From: Massospora cicadina
Lineage: Eukaryota > Entomophthoromycota > Entomophthoromycetes > Entomophthorales > Entomophthoraceae
Direction of reading: 5' to 3'
Assembly (NCBI GenBank): GCA_022478985.1
Contig: JAKSZP010009542.1
Coordinates: forward strand, 1 to 64,000
Length of the DNA: 64,000 bases
Made by a program: the position numbers and the translations under genes. This document shows positions 12,340-24,186 of the stretch, one piece after another (position 1 is the stretch's first letter; each line of letters begins with the position of its first letter). The notes below the pieces were generated by a model, which was not told the DNA's origin, ran no database searches, and was given only the letters and a program-made list of their open reading frames with translations.

Positions 12340-13890
12340 AATTATGGACCATCGATATCATTAATTGCAAACAATTTTCAAGACAGTTAAATTTTGATAA
12401 TCCGCATGGGTGAGATAATATGCGTCCAATTCTGGATAAGGGTTGAGCAAGCGTGGTGAAAAGCACAGGTTCAGTGTTTCCACCACCTAAAGTTGGAAAA
12501 CGCCCCAGAGACACCAGTGGCCCTGATAAAGACAAAAATACTGAGGTGATTATTTTGCTAGAAATTATGGAATGGCAAGCTAAGTGAAACCAGTATGTTA
12601 AAGCTCCGCACTCCCAGCCACTGTCATTGGTGGAATTTGGGGTCCAAGTTTTTCTGGAAATGATTTAACAGCTCTTTGGGAGAGGTTCTTTGGGGACCTA
12701 CGCACCCACTTCCCATAAGTTATGTATGTAGCACTGCACTCAATGACCTGCAGATGGTTGAAACTCATGTTTGAGACAGTGCAAGCAGCAGATGCTGATG
12801 CACAGGTGCATGTGGCGGTCAAACTCCCTGATATTCATCATGTGTTCAGAACAAAGCACATGCGCTGGAAAAAATTAAACCAAGTCAATGTCACATTTGA
12901 TTTTCTTCCCATGAATGTCAAGCGTGAAGTCCTCAAGAGTCGTCTCCAAGCAGGACTTCAAAGCTCTGGGGAAATATGCTCCTTCAAACTGCAAAAAAAT
13001 GCTTATGTTTGAACTCAGCACGGGTAAGGCTATAGCAGTGATCACCCCATTCTTAGAGATAGCTATAGACTTAACTCAGATTCCACACACTGCAACTCTC
13101 ACCATTAATGGGCAAAAAAACTCAACTGTTCCATGTTGCAGTTGACAGAGCTCTCCCATCTGCACTCATTATTGGGCGTTTGGCCACAAGTGACACACTT
13201 GTCCCAACAGTGATGGAATTATTTTTTTAGTACTATACGGACAGTGATGGAATTATTCCAATAAGGCTTTCTAGGAAGCAATGTGAGATAAGTACTGTGA
13301 TCCCACATCTGACTCTAATGTCGTTTATCAATGAGGTGAACAGGGTGTTATATCCAGGAAAAATTTGTGTTCCCACAAGAATAAAACTATTTAAACAACA
13401 ATGCTAAGCACAGGCAAAGACAGCGGCCACAGCCACGGCAGCCTCTGCTATCCCCCCTGCCCAGATTCAGGCCAACCAGGCTGATTTTTGTGCTTTAGTG
13501 GAATTCAAAACTTTTTACCTAATCAGATTGGGGACCCAGCCCTCATACCTGCAAAAATTCGCTTGGTACACATCTTCAGGATTCCTGCACAACAAACGCA
13601 AGAAGATTTTCCAACCCAGAATTAGGTGAGTTTTTTGGGAAAGAATTTTTGGGCAATCTAGACGATGCACCACAAATCTATAGTAACCCAAAAAATCACA
13701 AATATCAAAGAGCCAAACAAAAAACCAAAACATAGTTAAAACCACCCTCAAACCTGATACCTATACTCCTAGTGACACTCCATCCTCAAACCCTCATGCT
13801 CAAAAACAGAAGGCTGAGCTTGCATGGCAGCATGGATCAGCATGGTCAGAGGGGCCCTCCCCTCACTCCTAAGGAGTGATGGAGGTATCT
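12340..13890 (+). other. Unidentified coding-like stretch upstream of LINE-2 ORF2
   Basis: Plus-strand frames 12722-13012 (96 codons) and 12915-13145 (76 codons) overlap and look protein-like: LPDIHHVFRTKHMRWKKLN, FDFLPMNVKREVLKSRLQAG, then AIAVITPFLEIAIDLTQIPH and LPSALIIGRLATSDTLVPT in a later frame. It could be the ORF1 of LINE-2, a captured sequence, or part of another repeat. I do not recognise a family. A Pro/Ser-rich linker at 13740-13860 leads into the endonuclease region. Confidence 0.4.
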
Positions 13891-14099
13891 TTCACAATAG
13901 AAAGCTGAACATCGCTGGACTTAAGGCCTCTCTATCCTGGGCTAAAAAACTGAGTTTCCTATAAAATAATTTACCTGGGGACAACCTGGCAATTAGGAAA
14001 CCCACTGTCTGCAAAGTGTCAAGGACACATGGGCAACCATGCTCCTCCCCTCCCAATTCTTTTAGTCGTTGCACTGTGGGGTGCTGATATGGGCAAACC

Positions 14100-14620
14100 A
14101 TAATTTTAAATTTTTAGAAAAAAACAAACCATTTCAATGGACGTGTGCTGGTCATGTACTTTTCATGGGACGCTGATTTGCACACAATAGTTTAACATAT
14201 ACACCCCAAACTGTGTGCAGATTTGACGGGTATTCCTCTTGACCATGGATTCTCTTCCTCTACCCTCCAAATCCTTTGTTGTTGGCGACCTAAACTGTTG
14301 GGACAACCCAACCACCAACTGATGGCCTCCCACGCCTACCCCACCCGAGGGACACATCAAACTGCGGGTTATGAAACCCACTTTGGGCCTTTTTGATACC
14401 ATCTCCAAGCAAGCGCCATTACTACCCAACATGTCACGTCCCCATGTGCACAACGGGCAGCTTTTGTCTATGTCCCACAGGGCTTTCATTCTTGCCCCAC
14501 TGAATTATTGCTCCCAAATCTTGCATATCAAAACAAAAAAGATAGATTCCTCTAACCACAGGATGGTCTATGTGTCATTTTTTCTGGTGAGCCTTGTGTA
14601 ACAAGAACCTAGATGGAGTA
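14100..14620 (+). pseudogene. LINE-2 endonuclease remnant
   Basis: Plus-strand frames show VVGDLNCWDNPTTN near 14280 and SSNHRMVYVSF near 14550. These fit the GDFN and SDHxxV motifs of the exonuclease-endonuclease-phosphatase fold used by LINEs to nick target DNA. In both, one expected residue differs (Phe to Leu, Asp to Asn). The open piece 14371-14601 carries the second motif. Upstream endonuclease motifs were not found in a clear frame. Confidence 0.7.
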
Positions 14621-15224
14621 AAATTTTCCCCACCAATCTTACGCAACCCACATTTTCAAGTTGGATGGACACCACCACTTTGACACATGAGTTTGTAACT
14701 CCTTTCTGTGCTGATCCTCTGTCAACCTGGTCAACATTCAAAGCAGCTGCAATCTCCCAAGCATGCTACATCTCATCGCGGTGCTCTCAGGCTGCCTCAG
14801 AAGTCATTAAAAGCGTCCTGGCAGAGGTGGTCCACCTGAAGAATAGTATCTTAAGGGCAGGGTATAGCCTTTTTTAGGGTCATACATGGGCTGAAGTATT
14901 GGCCCATCTTAATGCGCTGATTAGACAACAAAAACATCACGTTTGTGTTCATTATAAAGCAAAGAATATCACCATGGGCGAAAATTGCTCCACATACTTT
15001 TCTGGTGATTTTCTGCCCTGAGCCAAAACTTGGCCTGCACAAAGGTAAGGCGCTTGGACAAATCCATTGCAGAAGCGCCAGCTGAAGTATCTATCAAAGT
15101 TTAAAAATTACTCTGAATTATACAGGGCTGACTCAGTTGATCATAACGAAATTGACACTTTTTACTGGCGCACAAATCCTCACCATTTCCCAATATCTGG
15201 AGCTTATGAATTCAATAACATGCA

Positions 15225-15733
15225 ATGAACTCTGGTATGCCATTTGCAGTGCACTGCACAGGAAGATCCATGGATCAGACGGGATTCCTTACAATCTCTA
15301 AAAAATGCTTTATTTTATTTATCCCCTCAAAGCTAGCCTCAATTAACAAATGTCTCCTAGAGACACGTCTCCTCCCAGTGGGCCAAGAGGCTAACATGGT
15401 AACGTTGTTTAAGAAGGGGAATAAGCTAGAATTGTCAAACTGGCGCCCTATATTCTTCACTAACAATAATACTAAATTATTAGCAAAAATAATGGCTAAC
15501 CGCCTAGGGGTTATTGCCTCTGAGGCAATATCCACTGAGAAATTTGGCTTTATTCCCAAAAGGTCGATCTGGGACAATATAACACCGTGGCCAATGTCTG
15601 CCAATCCCCAGCTACTGGGGCGCTTGTATTCTTAGATCAACAAAAAGCGTATGATAGGGTCAACTGGTACTACCCTAGGGCATGTCTTCACCAATTCTAC
15701 TTTCCCATAGTTTATCAATTGGGCAATGATGCT
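15225..15733 (+). pseudogene. LINE-2 reverse transcriptase, N-terminal part
   Basis: Frame 15225-15635 reads TRLLPVGQEANMVTLFKKG, ELSNWRPIFFTNNNTKLLAK and KFGFIPKRSIWDNI. These match LINE RT motifs (A-x-I-x-L-I-x-K-x-xDxxN-x-RPISL and QxGF). The frame 15587-15793 adds VFLDQQKAYDRVNW, RT motif A, with the catalytic Asp present in LDQQKAYDR. The frame is cut at 15733 by solo LTR-A. Confidence 0.88.
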
Positions 15734-16503
15734 TGCCAGACTTTTGCCTTCTCAGTTGCAGAGAAAGAATTTCCTGAGTCAAAACTAGCCTAAGTGGGGA
15801 AATGTCGGCCATTTAGAGTTTTGCAATAAACCAAAATTTGATTTAGATAAAAAGTATGATTTCAAGGATATATGGTAAAAAATCCTGGCTGATTCTCAGT
15901 GGAACCCCATTAATTGGGGTAACACCATTTTGAAACCTGCATGGGCGTTTAATGTAAAATCAAGCAGTCAGATTAACTGACCATGTGATGGACTGAGGGG
16001 CGACCATCAGAAGTTATGCCGCCAACCACCATCAGGTCCTTTGAAGCACCTATGTGGAACCACCCCTTTTATAGGCGTGGCAGAGGTCCCCCAAGGTGAA
16101 AGGATTTTATCAAGTGGTGATTGGTTGAAATTCATAAAAACTTTACCGCATGGGTACATTCTTCCCCAAAACCCCAACTATCATTTTCCCTTAAAGTAAC
16201 TCACATTTCCTAAGATTTGATATGAGCATATACCATATTTCCTAATTTTAAGCATCTAAGCTATTCTAAACCCACCCTTGAATTCCCCTGACCCTCAAAA
16301 CAGCTTAAATACAGATTGGTCAGATATCAAAAAGGGACGTTTTTCATCTTATCCCTGCGGCGCCTAATAAAAACTTAAAAACCCTAATTTTTTAAGTTTT
16401 TAAAAAGGTTATTATTTTATTATATTCATGGTAAATATTCCCTATTGCTGGATTTTGGCATATCATGCACAAGGTGAGCATCTTTCAAGGTCAAAATCCT
16501 ACA
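15734..16503 (+). repeat. Solo LTR-A inserted in LINE-2, with perfect 5-bp duplication
   Basis: 770 bp LTR in plus orientation, TGCCAGACTTTTGCC to TCAAAATCCTACA, aligned to the gypsy-1 LTR. A putative poly(A) signal AATAAA lies at about 16365. It is flanked by ATGCT at 15729-15733 and ATGCT at 16504-16508. Removing the LTR and one duplicate restores the LINE reading frame: LGNDA joins HQISHNGSVG. Confidence 0.9.
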
Positions 16504-17130
16504 ATGCTCACCAAATCAGTCACAATGGCAGTGTGGGGACCAGGTTTCTCATCGATTTGGTTTTCCCTCAGAGGGATCTCCATTAAGGGGACCCTTTGAG
16601 CCCACTTTTATACAACTTCATCCTTGACCCACTTCTCCGCAGTGCATTTGCATGCCTTGCTGGTGTCCATGTGAAAAGCCAAGCACCAGTTAAGATTCTT
16701 GCATTCACGGATGATTTTGTAATTTGGGTGTATAGCAACAATGATGTATGCGCATTAGAGTCCATTACCTGGGGTACTACAGGGTCAGTAATGCTGCCCT
16801 CAACGCATCCAAAAACAAAATCATTCTCCTTGGCAGATGCCAAGCCCACTAGTATCCAGCGTCTCTCAATCAGAGAGATACAGCTGCTTGGTCTCTTATC
16901 AGATTATCAAGGCGTCACCCCAATTCACTCCTCTCATGCTCCCTTTTGTGTCCAGACCTACTGAGGGCCTGGTGCACCACCTGGGAGTATGGACGGAGGT
17001 GGGTGGGTATGACACTTTGATAATGGAGCACCACATATTAGCCAACGTTACAAAGCGCATTGCATCCATACCAGATCACCAGACCAGCCTGACAGGTAGA
17101 GTAGTGCCTCCCAAATCTATGCTCCTATAA
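16504..17130 (+). pseudogene. LINE-2 reverse transcriptase, C-terminal part
   Basis: Frame from 16509 reads HQISHNGSVGTRFLID, a stop, then GDPLSPLLYNFILDPLL. The stop sits where LINE RTs have Gln of RQGDPLSP (TAA for CAA, a C-to-T change). The active site reads ILAFTDDFVIW near 16700 (usual AFADD; here Thr replaces Ala and both Asp are kept). Then LSIREIQLLGLL near 16870 corresponds to the thumb. The best open piece is 16596-16964. Confidence 0.88.
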
Positions 17131-17274
17131 AAAGTATTGTTTGCAGCCCATGTCATTACTTTCTCCCCATCCTTCTTTGTTTCTTTATATACCCTCATAT
17201 AAGGGTGTCTTTGGATAGGTCGCCCTCCCCCTGTGCGAATGGAAGTATTCTTTAGTCCATGTTAAAGCGGGGTA

Positions 17275-18260
17275 ATGGACCTACTTTACTACGTGGCCCA
17301 GGCATCCAGGATCCTGGGTACATGGATTGCTTTGATAACCAACCCCACACTCCCAAACCCAACACTGGTCACGTACAGCATGATTCAACTTTGTCATGCT
17401 CTCAGTCTCCGCAACCCCACCCACCCTAACTCTCTTCTTACCTATATGGCCTACCACCCATCTTCCACAGGCCTACATGGGACCCCCACCCACTATAAAA
17501 TAAATCCCCTTAACATGTGGAGCGTAGAATGGAGGATAAGCATTAGTGTCCATACTTCACAGAGGGGTCACCCTACTCCTCACTTCAAACACAAAGTCCA
17601 TGGGCATCTTGTTCTGAACAATTTGGTATCCAGTAGTTCCCCTACCATGGCCTGAGTTGACTACCTGGACATGTTGGACATTCCATACTCCCTAGAAACC
17701 CACAAAGGTATCTGGAAATACACCATCACCCTCTGCTACAGCCACAGTTCATTCCCATGTGTGGCACTGCCTGAAGCGGGTATACCATATGGCATAGAGA
17801 TTCAACGCTTCTCATTCTTTGTGTGTTGTGTGTGACCGTTATGGGACTTTGGTACACCTTTTGGAAGAATGCTACCTTTCCAAGCGATCTGGTGTAAAGT
17901 TCTGCGTCTCTTTTGCAAGGAGCAAACAAAGATTTTCAGCCTATCTAAGGACAACTTCATTTTTTCCTTGACTTCCCCCATACAACCTTTCATCTGCACC
18001 TTGGTTGTGGAAATTGCTATGTTGACTATACACACGGTTGTCATTGATGCCATTTTGGGCTCTACTTCCACCCTCTGGAAAGCTGTGCCTCACTTTCCAT
18101 TCACACCTTATGGACCACTTCTAAGCCTGGTTGTTTGGCCATTTCACATCCCACCAATGACAGTTGGTCTTGTCTTGGTTCCTGGTATGGTTCCTCACCT
18201 CAGACCCTTTCCTTCATATGTTCTCATTAGTGGCACAAGCCTATTCTTATAATACCACTC
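17275..18260 (+). pseudogene. LINE-2 C-terminal domain with RT-type zinc motif
   Basis: After the thumb, plus-strand frames at 17275-17655 are Pro- and His-rich. At 17808-17880 a frame reads HSLCVVCDRYGTLVHLLEEC, a CX2C...HX4C motif typical of the zinc-binding domain found C-terminal to many LINE reverse transcriptases (zf-RVT type). The open frame 17869-18252 overlaps but is probably a shadow. Confidence 0.7.
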
Positions 18261-18395
18261 TTTCTTCAATTGGCGTTCCCACTGGTAACAGGAGGCAGCT
18301 TTGGCTCCTCTGGGATGCCTATTGCATATCTTGTTCCTCGATAGTTGTTATTTATTGGAAGTGACCATCCCATGGTTGGCCTTATCCAAAAACAT

Positions 18396-19879
18396 TTAAA
18401 TTATCACTTGTTACTGGTGACTAACTTGATCTAGTTATCTCTATATAACATGTAATTATTTAGTAAGCTTAACTTAAACTGTTAACATAGGTAAGATGCC
18501 CAGTTTCATATATTTAATCTTGAAGGTATTATAAAATATAAGCTAAGTGCTTATCTTTAGAGCTATAAAAGAAGCTTTGGTTCATTGCTATAGAAAAATG
18601 CAATCTACCCAAGTTCATCTGCACAAAAGTCTAAATGAGCAATCCATATTATAGACAGCTACTATGAAGTTTTAGCAATACTTAGAAAGGGAACTAATTT
18701 ATAACTATATAAGTGAAAGAGCTGCTCAAATAAGGCATTTTTATAGGGGTTAATAGTCACCGCCATAGATGATTTGAAAGACTGCAAAGTTTAATAAACT
18801 ATTAGCCAGATTTTTAAAACAAGCCTTATTGCTGCAGTTGAATGGCACTGCAATGATGCATAAAATATTGAATTTTCCAGTACCTAAAACGTGATTGCAA
18901 TATCAAAACTATGCAAGACCAGATTTTAATTTTAATTTTTAAACTTGTTTATTTATATTTTTGAGCACGCTACTTGAGATGATGGATTTAAGTAAAAGGT
19001 AGGCAAATAAGTTTGAGATTTATATTTGTAAATCAATAAGAAAAAGTAAAACTTTGATGTTAATCACAGCCTTGGATGTAATACCTTGCTGTGGTTCACA
19101 GTTTAGGGGGAACTCTAATCCTTTGGGAAAATGCGATTCTTAATTGAATGTTTTATGTACCATGGATATCTCAAACATGTGGGAAATGTACCAAGTCGCT
19201 ACTCAAGTAATTTGTCTTAGTGGAATAGCATCTCTGAACAGCCAGTACACAAACTTTTGTTTAAACTTAAAGAAAAATTATTGATGGTTCTAGTTGGTCC
19301 AGACCCTTAAGGATTTGTATTGGCTGTGACCCAGTTACAATGGATCACCCATAATGCTAAAATAAAAATCATTTTGTTCCAATCTCAGTCTCATTGCCTT
19401 GACCCTATATAGATAGGCAAATCTTTAACAAAATAGCATAAACTTGTGGTACTTTGTAGTTATGCTAAGCGCACTGCTTACTACTAAATCTTATTCACCA
19501 TCTTACAATTAACAAACCTGTGTTGCACAAATCCTCTTCATTGTATAATATGCACTGCCTGTGCACTGCACTTGAGTGCTCCCCAAGCAAAACAGTCATT
19601 TTGCTACTCTCCAATATAGAGTTGTAATCTTGGATGACAAGAGGCTTAATGATACTTTCTAGGTATTTATGCTTAGCTCAGGTGGGTGTAATATTCCCCA
19701 GAAATCCAGCACTAGGATTGGCTGGATGCTTGAACCGTGGTATTATCATTGCTTGGTTGCTCTGCATGCTGATCAAATTTTAAAATTTTCATCTTCACCC
19801 TTAGTGTAATTTTTGTAGGTCAATTCTAATCCTCAGCATTATTTTGAAAATTTTAAAATATCAGATCATCAACGTGGCC
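18396..19879. other. Unassigned AT-rich interval
   Basis: No frame over 60 codons, no RNA gene and no repeat termini seen. Between the LINE-2 3' tail and repeat R copy 1. Confidence 0.4.
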
Positions 19880-21610
19880 TAAGTTGTCATGTCCTATTGC
19901 TGTCATGGATTTGGCTGATAAGAATTAGATTGGGCTCCCAGTTAGGGTGCGCAAGCACCCATTGGAGATCCCAGAATGCCATAGGCATAGCGGTCCAAGT
20001 GACATTTAGGAGTGGAGTTCTAATAGGGACATAAGGAAAGTAAAATTTCATTAACTTACCAAAGGCCCACAAGTCAAACCAGATGGTTGCAATGGGGGCA
20101 ACCGCAAGTCTTGTGGGGCAACCCCCAATGGTGTAAGAGGCAGAGAGGATAATGACTCCTCAAAGTTGCAATTGCTGGCCTTTGGATTTGAACAAGTGAG
20201 GTTGCATGCCAGTAAATAGTGACACAGGGGCCGCCATGTGATCAGAGGTGAGATTGGAGGGGGAATCTGACCCATGAAGGGGGTTGGGACCAAACTTCTC
20301 CTGAATGGGGTGCTCCAGGCCCCACAGTTGGGCTGAACCATCTTTGGTCAAGCCAGGTGTTGACCCCACATCCACAAGCGCTGGGGCAGGGCGCTCTGGT
20401 GCTGCTCCAACAGGGGAGCAGTTTTGGAAAATTCAGCAGTAGAATGGATGAGAGGGCTATATTAAATGAACTCACAATAATGAATGAGAAAGAAGGTTCA
20501 TTATTGGAGGTGAGCTGGTTTATTGCGTTTATGATCTGCCACCACATGGTGGGGTCAAGAAACCAGATGATCAAGTTGATAAACATTGGGATCGGACTTT
20601 GGTGACGTCATGCTTTGCCATATTGATTGGCAGAAATTCTAATTAAAAAAAGTGGAAAGAGGCCGTGGCAAGCTGTATGGTGTATTTGAGGTTTATTGAG
20701 TGCAAAGCATGAGAAGATAAGAGAATGAACTGACAACCGCTCCTTGGCAAAGCAGTTGCAATAAGTACTGGGTGAATCACATAGGGGAAGTATTATGGGA
20801 TTGGTCAAATGGGGTTTGGGGCTGGGATTTGGTTGGCTGGCAGGGAGGGGGGTGGAAGGAAACTCGAAATCTTGGCAAAAATCAAAAAAAAACTTTGCAA
20901 CTTTTTCTACAATTTTTAGGACCAAGCCAAGTTGATGGTGCTGATCTAGGTCCTGATTATCTGAATTGGCCTCTTTGCATGACTCAGATTTTCTGGATTC
21001 ATCCCAGGAGGCAGGGGCTGCTGGGCTGAGTTGTTCAGGATCTAGTTTGAACTCTCAATTGGACTATTTGTGCGACCTGAGCTTCCCAGGTCCAACTCAG
21101 AGTGTTGAGGCAACTGGTATGAGTCATTTGGTGCCTGGTAGAAGATCTGAGTCATGCCAGACCTAATTTCTAGTGCCTGCCAGTCCGGACCAAATCCCCC
21201 AGACTGGAATTTGCAAACTGGGTTCTGACGTTGGTGGGTGCTATTTCCTCAAAATTTTTAACATAGTTTGCCTGGGGAGTGGGGAGTCCCAGGGCCTGCC
21301 CATGGCCACTGGCATGCGCAATCTCCCTATAGACCCCCTCTACTAAACTTACCAGGGTTGAGGAGGGGGGAAAGGTGGGAACGGGTTATCCTTGGTGGAA
21401 GAGAAGTTACCCAGTGCTTGTCTACCACGTGTGCCAAGTTGCTCAACTGTGACAGGGGGTCCACTTGGCCCTTGGGACCTCTTTTTGTCTGCAAGGGGTG
21501 TTGCTCCTTATCCAGTTGCAGGGGCTGGTCTCCAGGACTTACAATGGTACTACTAACCCTGGGCATGAACCTAGGTAGTTGTATAGAGCGTGTCATGGAG
21601 GCAGCAAATA
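19880..21610. repeat. Unclassified repeat R, copy 1
   Basis: Homologous along its length to 58365-60480 in the same orientation. Matching blocks include AATGCCATAGGCATAGC / AATGCCGTAGGAACAGC, a CAACCCCCAA / CAACCCCAAG block, and a late block CACTTGTCTACCAC / GCTTGTCTACCAC followed by GTCCACTTGG. No protein domain is recognisable; the frames 20051-20586 and 20608-20925 (minus) and 21268-21618 (plus) are not conserved as proteins in copy 2. Copy 1 lacks about 0.55 kb present in copy 2 (59375-59930). Confidence 0.7.
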
Positions 21611-22335
21611 AAGTTTAGACTGTCCTGTCCGTCTGGATGGCTAAACACCCAGAAGGCAAACCCAAATGTCATGGGTGCTGTTACCTGAGCGACGTTAAAT
21701 TGGGTAGTTAGGAAATTTACTAGTGAATGTCAAAAGGTCAAAATTGTAAACAACAGCCCAGCAATGAACAGGCTGGCATGGCCCCTGGACCTATGAGTTT
21801 TGGTATTGGGAAAAGTGATATTAAGATGGGAGGTTTAAATTTTGTCATAAGTGAAGAAATCAGATTTTGTAGTGGATTTTTATCGAATTTTAAATTAAAA
21901 AATCAACCATCAATTTTCTTAGTATGTTATGAATGCTTAGATAGATTGATTTGAGAAATAGCTTTAAAAACATTGGATCAGGGACCTTGAGATTCATCTA
22001 GCTTGATGAACTTTGAGCAAGTGAAAATTAAAAATATTTTGAACTGACTTCAAAATTGTTGGAGGTGGGCTAAATCACTGTCAGATCAAACACGGACACC
22101 TGAATTGCCAATTTTCATCAGTTTTGATGGATAGAGTGATGGCATCTCACCCAACAAGCTGCAGGAACCTCCTAAGGCCTCCCATATAAGGGCAGTTCCA
22201 TGAGTCAGAAAAGGGTTTGGGATCCCAACCTGCTTGCACCTGGTCGCTCTGGCATCCATTTGGCTAAGCAAAGATTATTCAGTAGGGATTTTGGTGTGTC
22301 CAGGGTTAGTTTTGAACTGTGGGCTGCATTTCTCA
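21611..22335. repeat. Unclassified repeat S, copy 1
   Basis: Homologous to 54810-55640 in the same orientation: the start is AAAGTTTAGACTG in both, and the end is CATCCATTTGGCTAAG / GTCCATTTGGCCAAG. A CATATAAGGGC box lies at 22186 (TTATAAGGTC at 55512). Size and box suggest a solo LTR of another family, but I could not find clear TG...CA ends or a target duplication. It abuts repeat R copy 1. Confidence 0.55.
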
Positions 22336-22479
22336 ATGGCCTGATGCCATCATTGGTGGTTAACAATTCTACTTATTTTAAAAAACTCTATACTTTATTT
22401 AAAATTAAATTAAATAAAAAAATAAGAGGGAAGGATGGAATACAATCAATTTGGCTGAGGGTAAAGGACTGGAAAGTTA

Positions 22480-23990
22480 GGTCACTAGTTTCCTAGCACC
22501 CCCAAACATTGCTGGTCAGCAATTGCCATTGCTAGCCACTGTTCTAGCATCAGCGGGCAAAAAGACTATTTGATCTTGAGTCAATTTGTTGCTTCATCAC
22601 ATACAACGAATTATCCAGTGGGAAAAGCCAAGTTCATGGCTTTATAGCACCCAGGGATTAAGCATGAGAATTTCAAGATCTAGAGGAGCTGATCAGTAGA
22701 CTCACTGAATGGTCTTCAATACTAGACTTTTGTGATGGGGGTGCTCGTTGTCAAGACTCTTGGCAATAAGAGCTAAGTGTATCACCCATACATGATTTTG
22801 GTAGATGAAGGCTTATATTTGGATTGGGGCTATTCTCAGGGTTTTTGCAAAAAAAGGTCTTGCAACAGATGCATCTCCATCAGTGATTGTTCACCCAAGA
22901 GAATTTATCACATTGTGAACCAATACTTTTTGAGCATGGCGCTTTTATAATATTGGTGACCAATATTTGCTTATGGTTCAGCACATATGTGGCATTCCTT
23001 ATGTGAGTAACCCAGTCCACTATGCTTACTAGATTTGAACATTCAGTGTAGCATCTTCCATGTGACCAACCGTTGCTTTGCCATAACTAGTTGAAAGTTG
23101 AGGTTAAAAATTAACTTCTTTGTTTGGCAGTTGATGTTGTGACCTATAGCTGCCCAGTTGTTCAGAATTTATGGTCAGGAGGGTGGGTTGCATCTGGGTT
23201 TCAGAAGCGGTTCCTTATATTTGATCTGGGTAAATTTTTAACAGTTTTTATGCCTTGGCAGCATATATAGGTGATTCAATTGTGCTTTTCCTTATTCATT
23301 ATGGAAATCATTTCAGAATTATAAGCCTCAAAAAACCCTGTGGATTTTGTTGGCTTGCTGATTTAGTATTTTGATTGATTAGTCACCCAGGCGCACTTCC
23401 CAATTGCACAATTGCTATTAATATGAGCAGCCTTTCCAGAAAGGCATTCACAGGTGGTCTGACATCCATTTGCACAATAAGCGTGGGAAAACCAGTTCCT
23501 ATAGGCCTTGAACTCAAGCCCAGTCAACATTACAAGCTAGGGTCAGGCAGCGCATGTGCATCTGTATTAGCCTAAGAAACAATTTGTCCCAGATCCGCCA
23601 AGAGTGTGTTTTAAATTCCAGTAGGTCCATTCCCCCTTTACCCTTCAGTTTAGACGGGTCTTTAAGGCTATTGGCGCCACTTTTGCCTTAAACTATAGGA
23701 AGGTGCGGGCATTGTCCTGATTTTTTTCTAGGTTTGAGCTCATTGGCAGCATTTGGGTGACTTACTATAGATTTGAGAAAATAAATACATCTGTCAGTCA
23801 ACATTTTCTCCTTGGGGCATAATCTTGCATTTTTCCAGCTTGCTATTCAGACTGACAGACTCAATATCACCTCTTGTTCAGTTTTAGAGCTGCTGGCTCT
23901 TTGTCAACAAGAGTATCCTGAGGTATCAGATCATCTGATTTCTGGATTGGCGTTATGTCAGTTAGCAGGCTGAAATTTGTGACGCCAATC
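22480..23990 (-). pseudogene. LINE-4 RT thumb and C-terminal region remnant
   Basis: A frame near 23650-23570 reads KGGMDLLEFKTHSWRIWDK, like the conserved GGLGLxDLxxxNxALxxKW block found downstream of LINE reverse transcriptases. Other pieces are broken. No zinc motif could be placed with confidence. The 3' end of the element is not clear. Confidence 0.55.
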
Positions 23991-24186
23991 CTCATTACTG
24001 AGGCTTTTTCCAAGTTGATCTTAACTTTTGATGTTAACTGGTATAGATCTAGGAGCTCCTCAGCGCATTAAAGTCAGTAAGTGAACTGATATTTACTACT
24101 GTGTTGTCCACAAAGGCCATCATTTTCAGCGGCATTTGGTTATGGTGGGCTAATCCCTAGAGTTTTGTGTTCACTGCAGCCAAAAC
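23990..24186 (-). pseudogene. LINE-4 RT active-site part, downstream of the LTR insertion
   Basis: Minus-strand frame reads GLAHHNQMPLKMMAFVDN and TVVNISSLTDFNALRSS, then KVKINLEKASVMRIG. AFVDN stands where AFADD is expected, so the second catalytic Asp reads Asn (a G-to-A change) and Ala reads Val. The first half of the RT lies beyond the solo LTR at 24939-25700. Confidence 0.8.

Larger units (their letters stand above)
13890..18395 (+). mobile_element. LINE-2 (non-LTR retrotransposon) ORF2 region
   Basis: Endonuclease, reverse transcriptase and a C-terminal zinc-binding domain occur in order on the plus strand, with a solo LTR-A inserted in the RT. The 3' tail near 18367 (GACCATCCCATGGTTGGCCT) resembles the tail of the ORF1-only derivatives (GTCCATCCCCTGGTTGGC). 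The 5' limit is uncertain. The whole ORF2 is fragmented by stops and shifts. Confidence 0.8.

Noticed and set aside
8330..12360. Target duplications for ORF1-only copies 1 and 2.
   Set aside because: Possible degenerate matches exist (for example TGTGACAATCAT near 8340 against TGTGGCAATAATGAT near 6405 in reverse) but they are too weak to claim.
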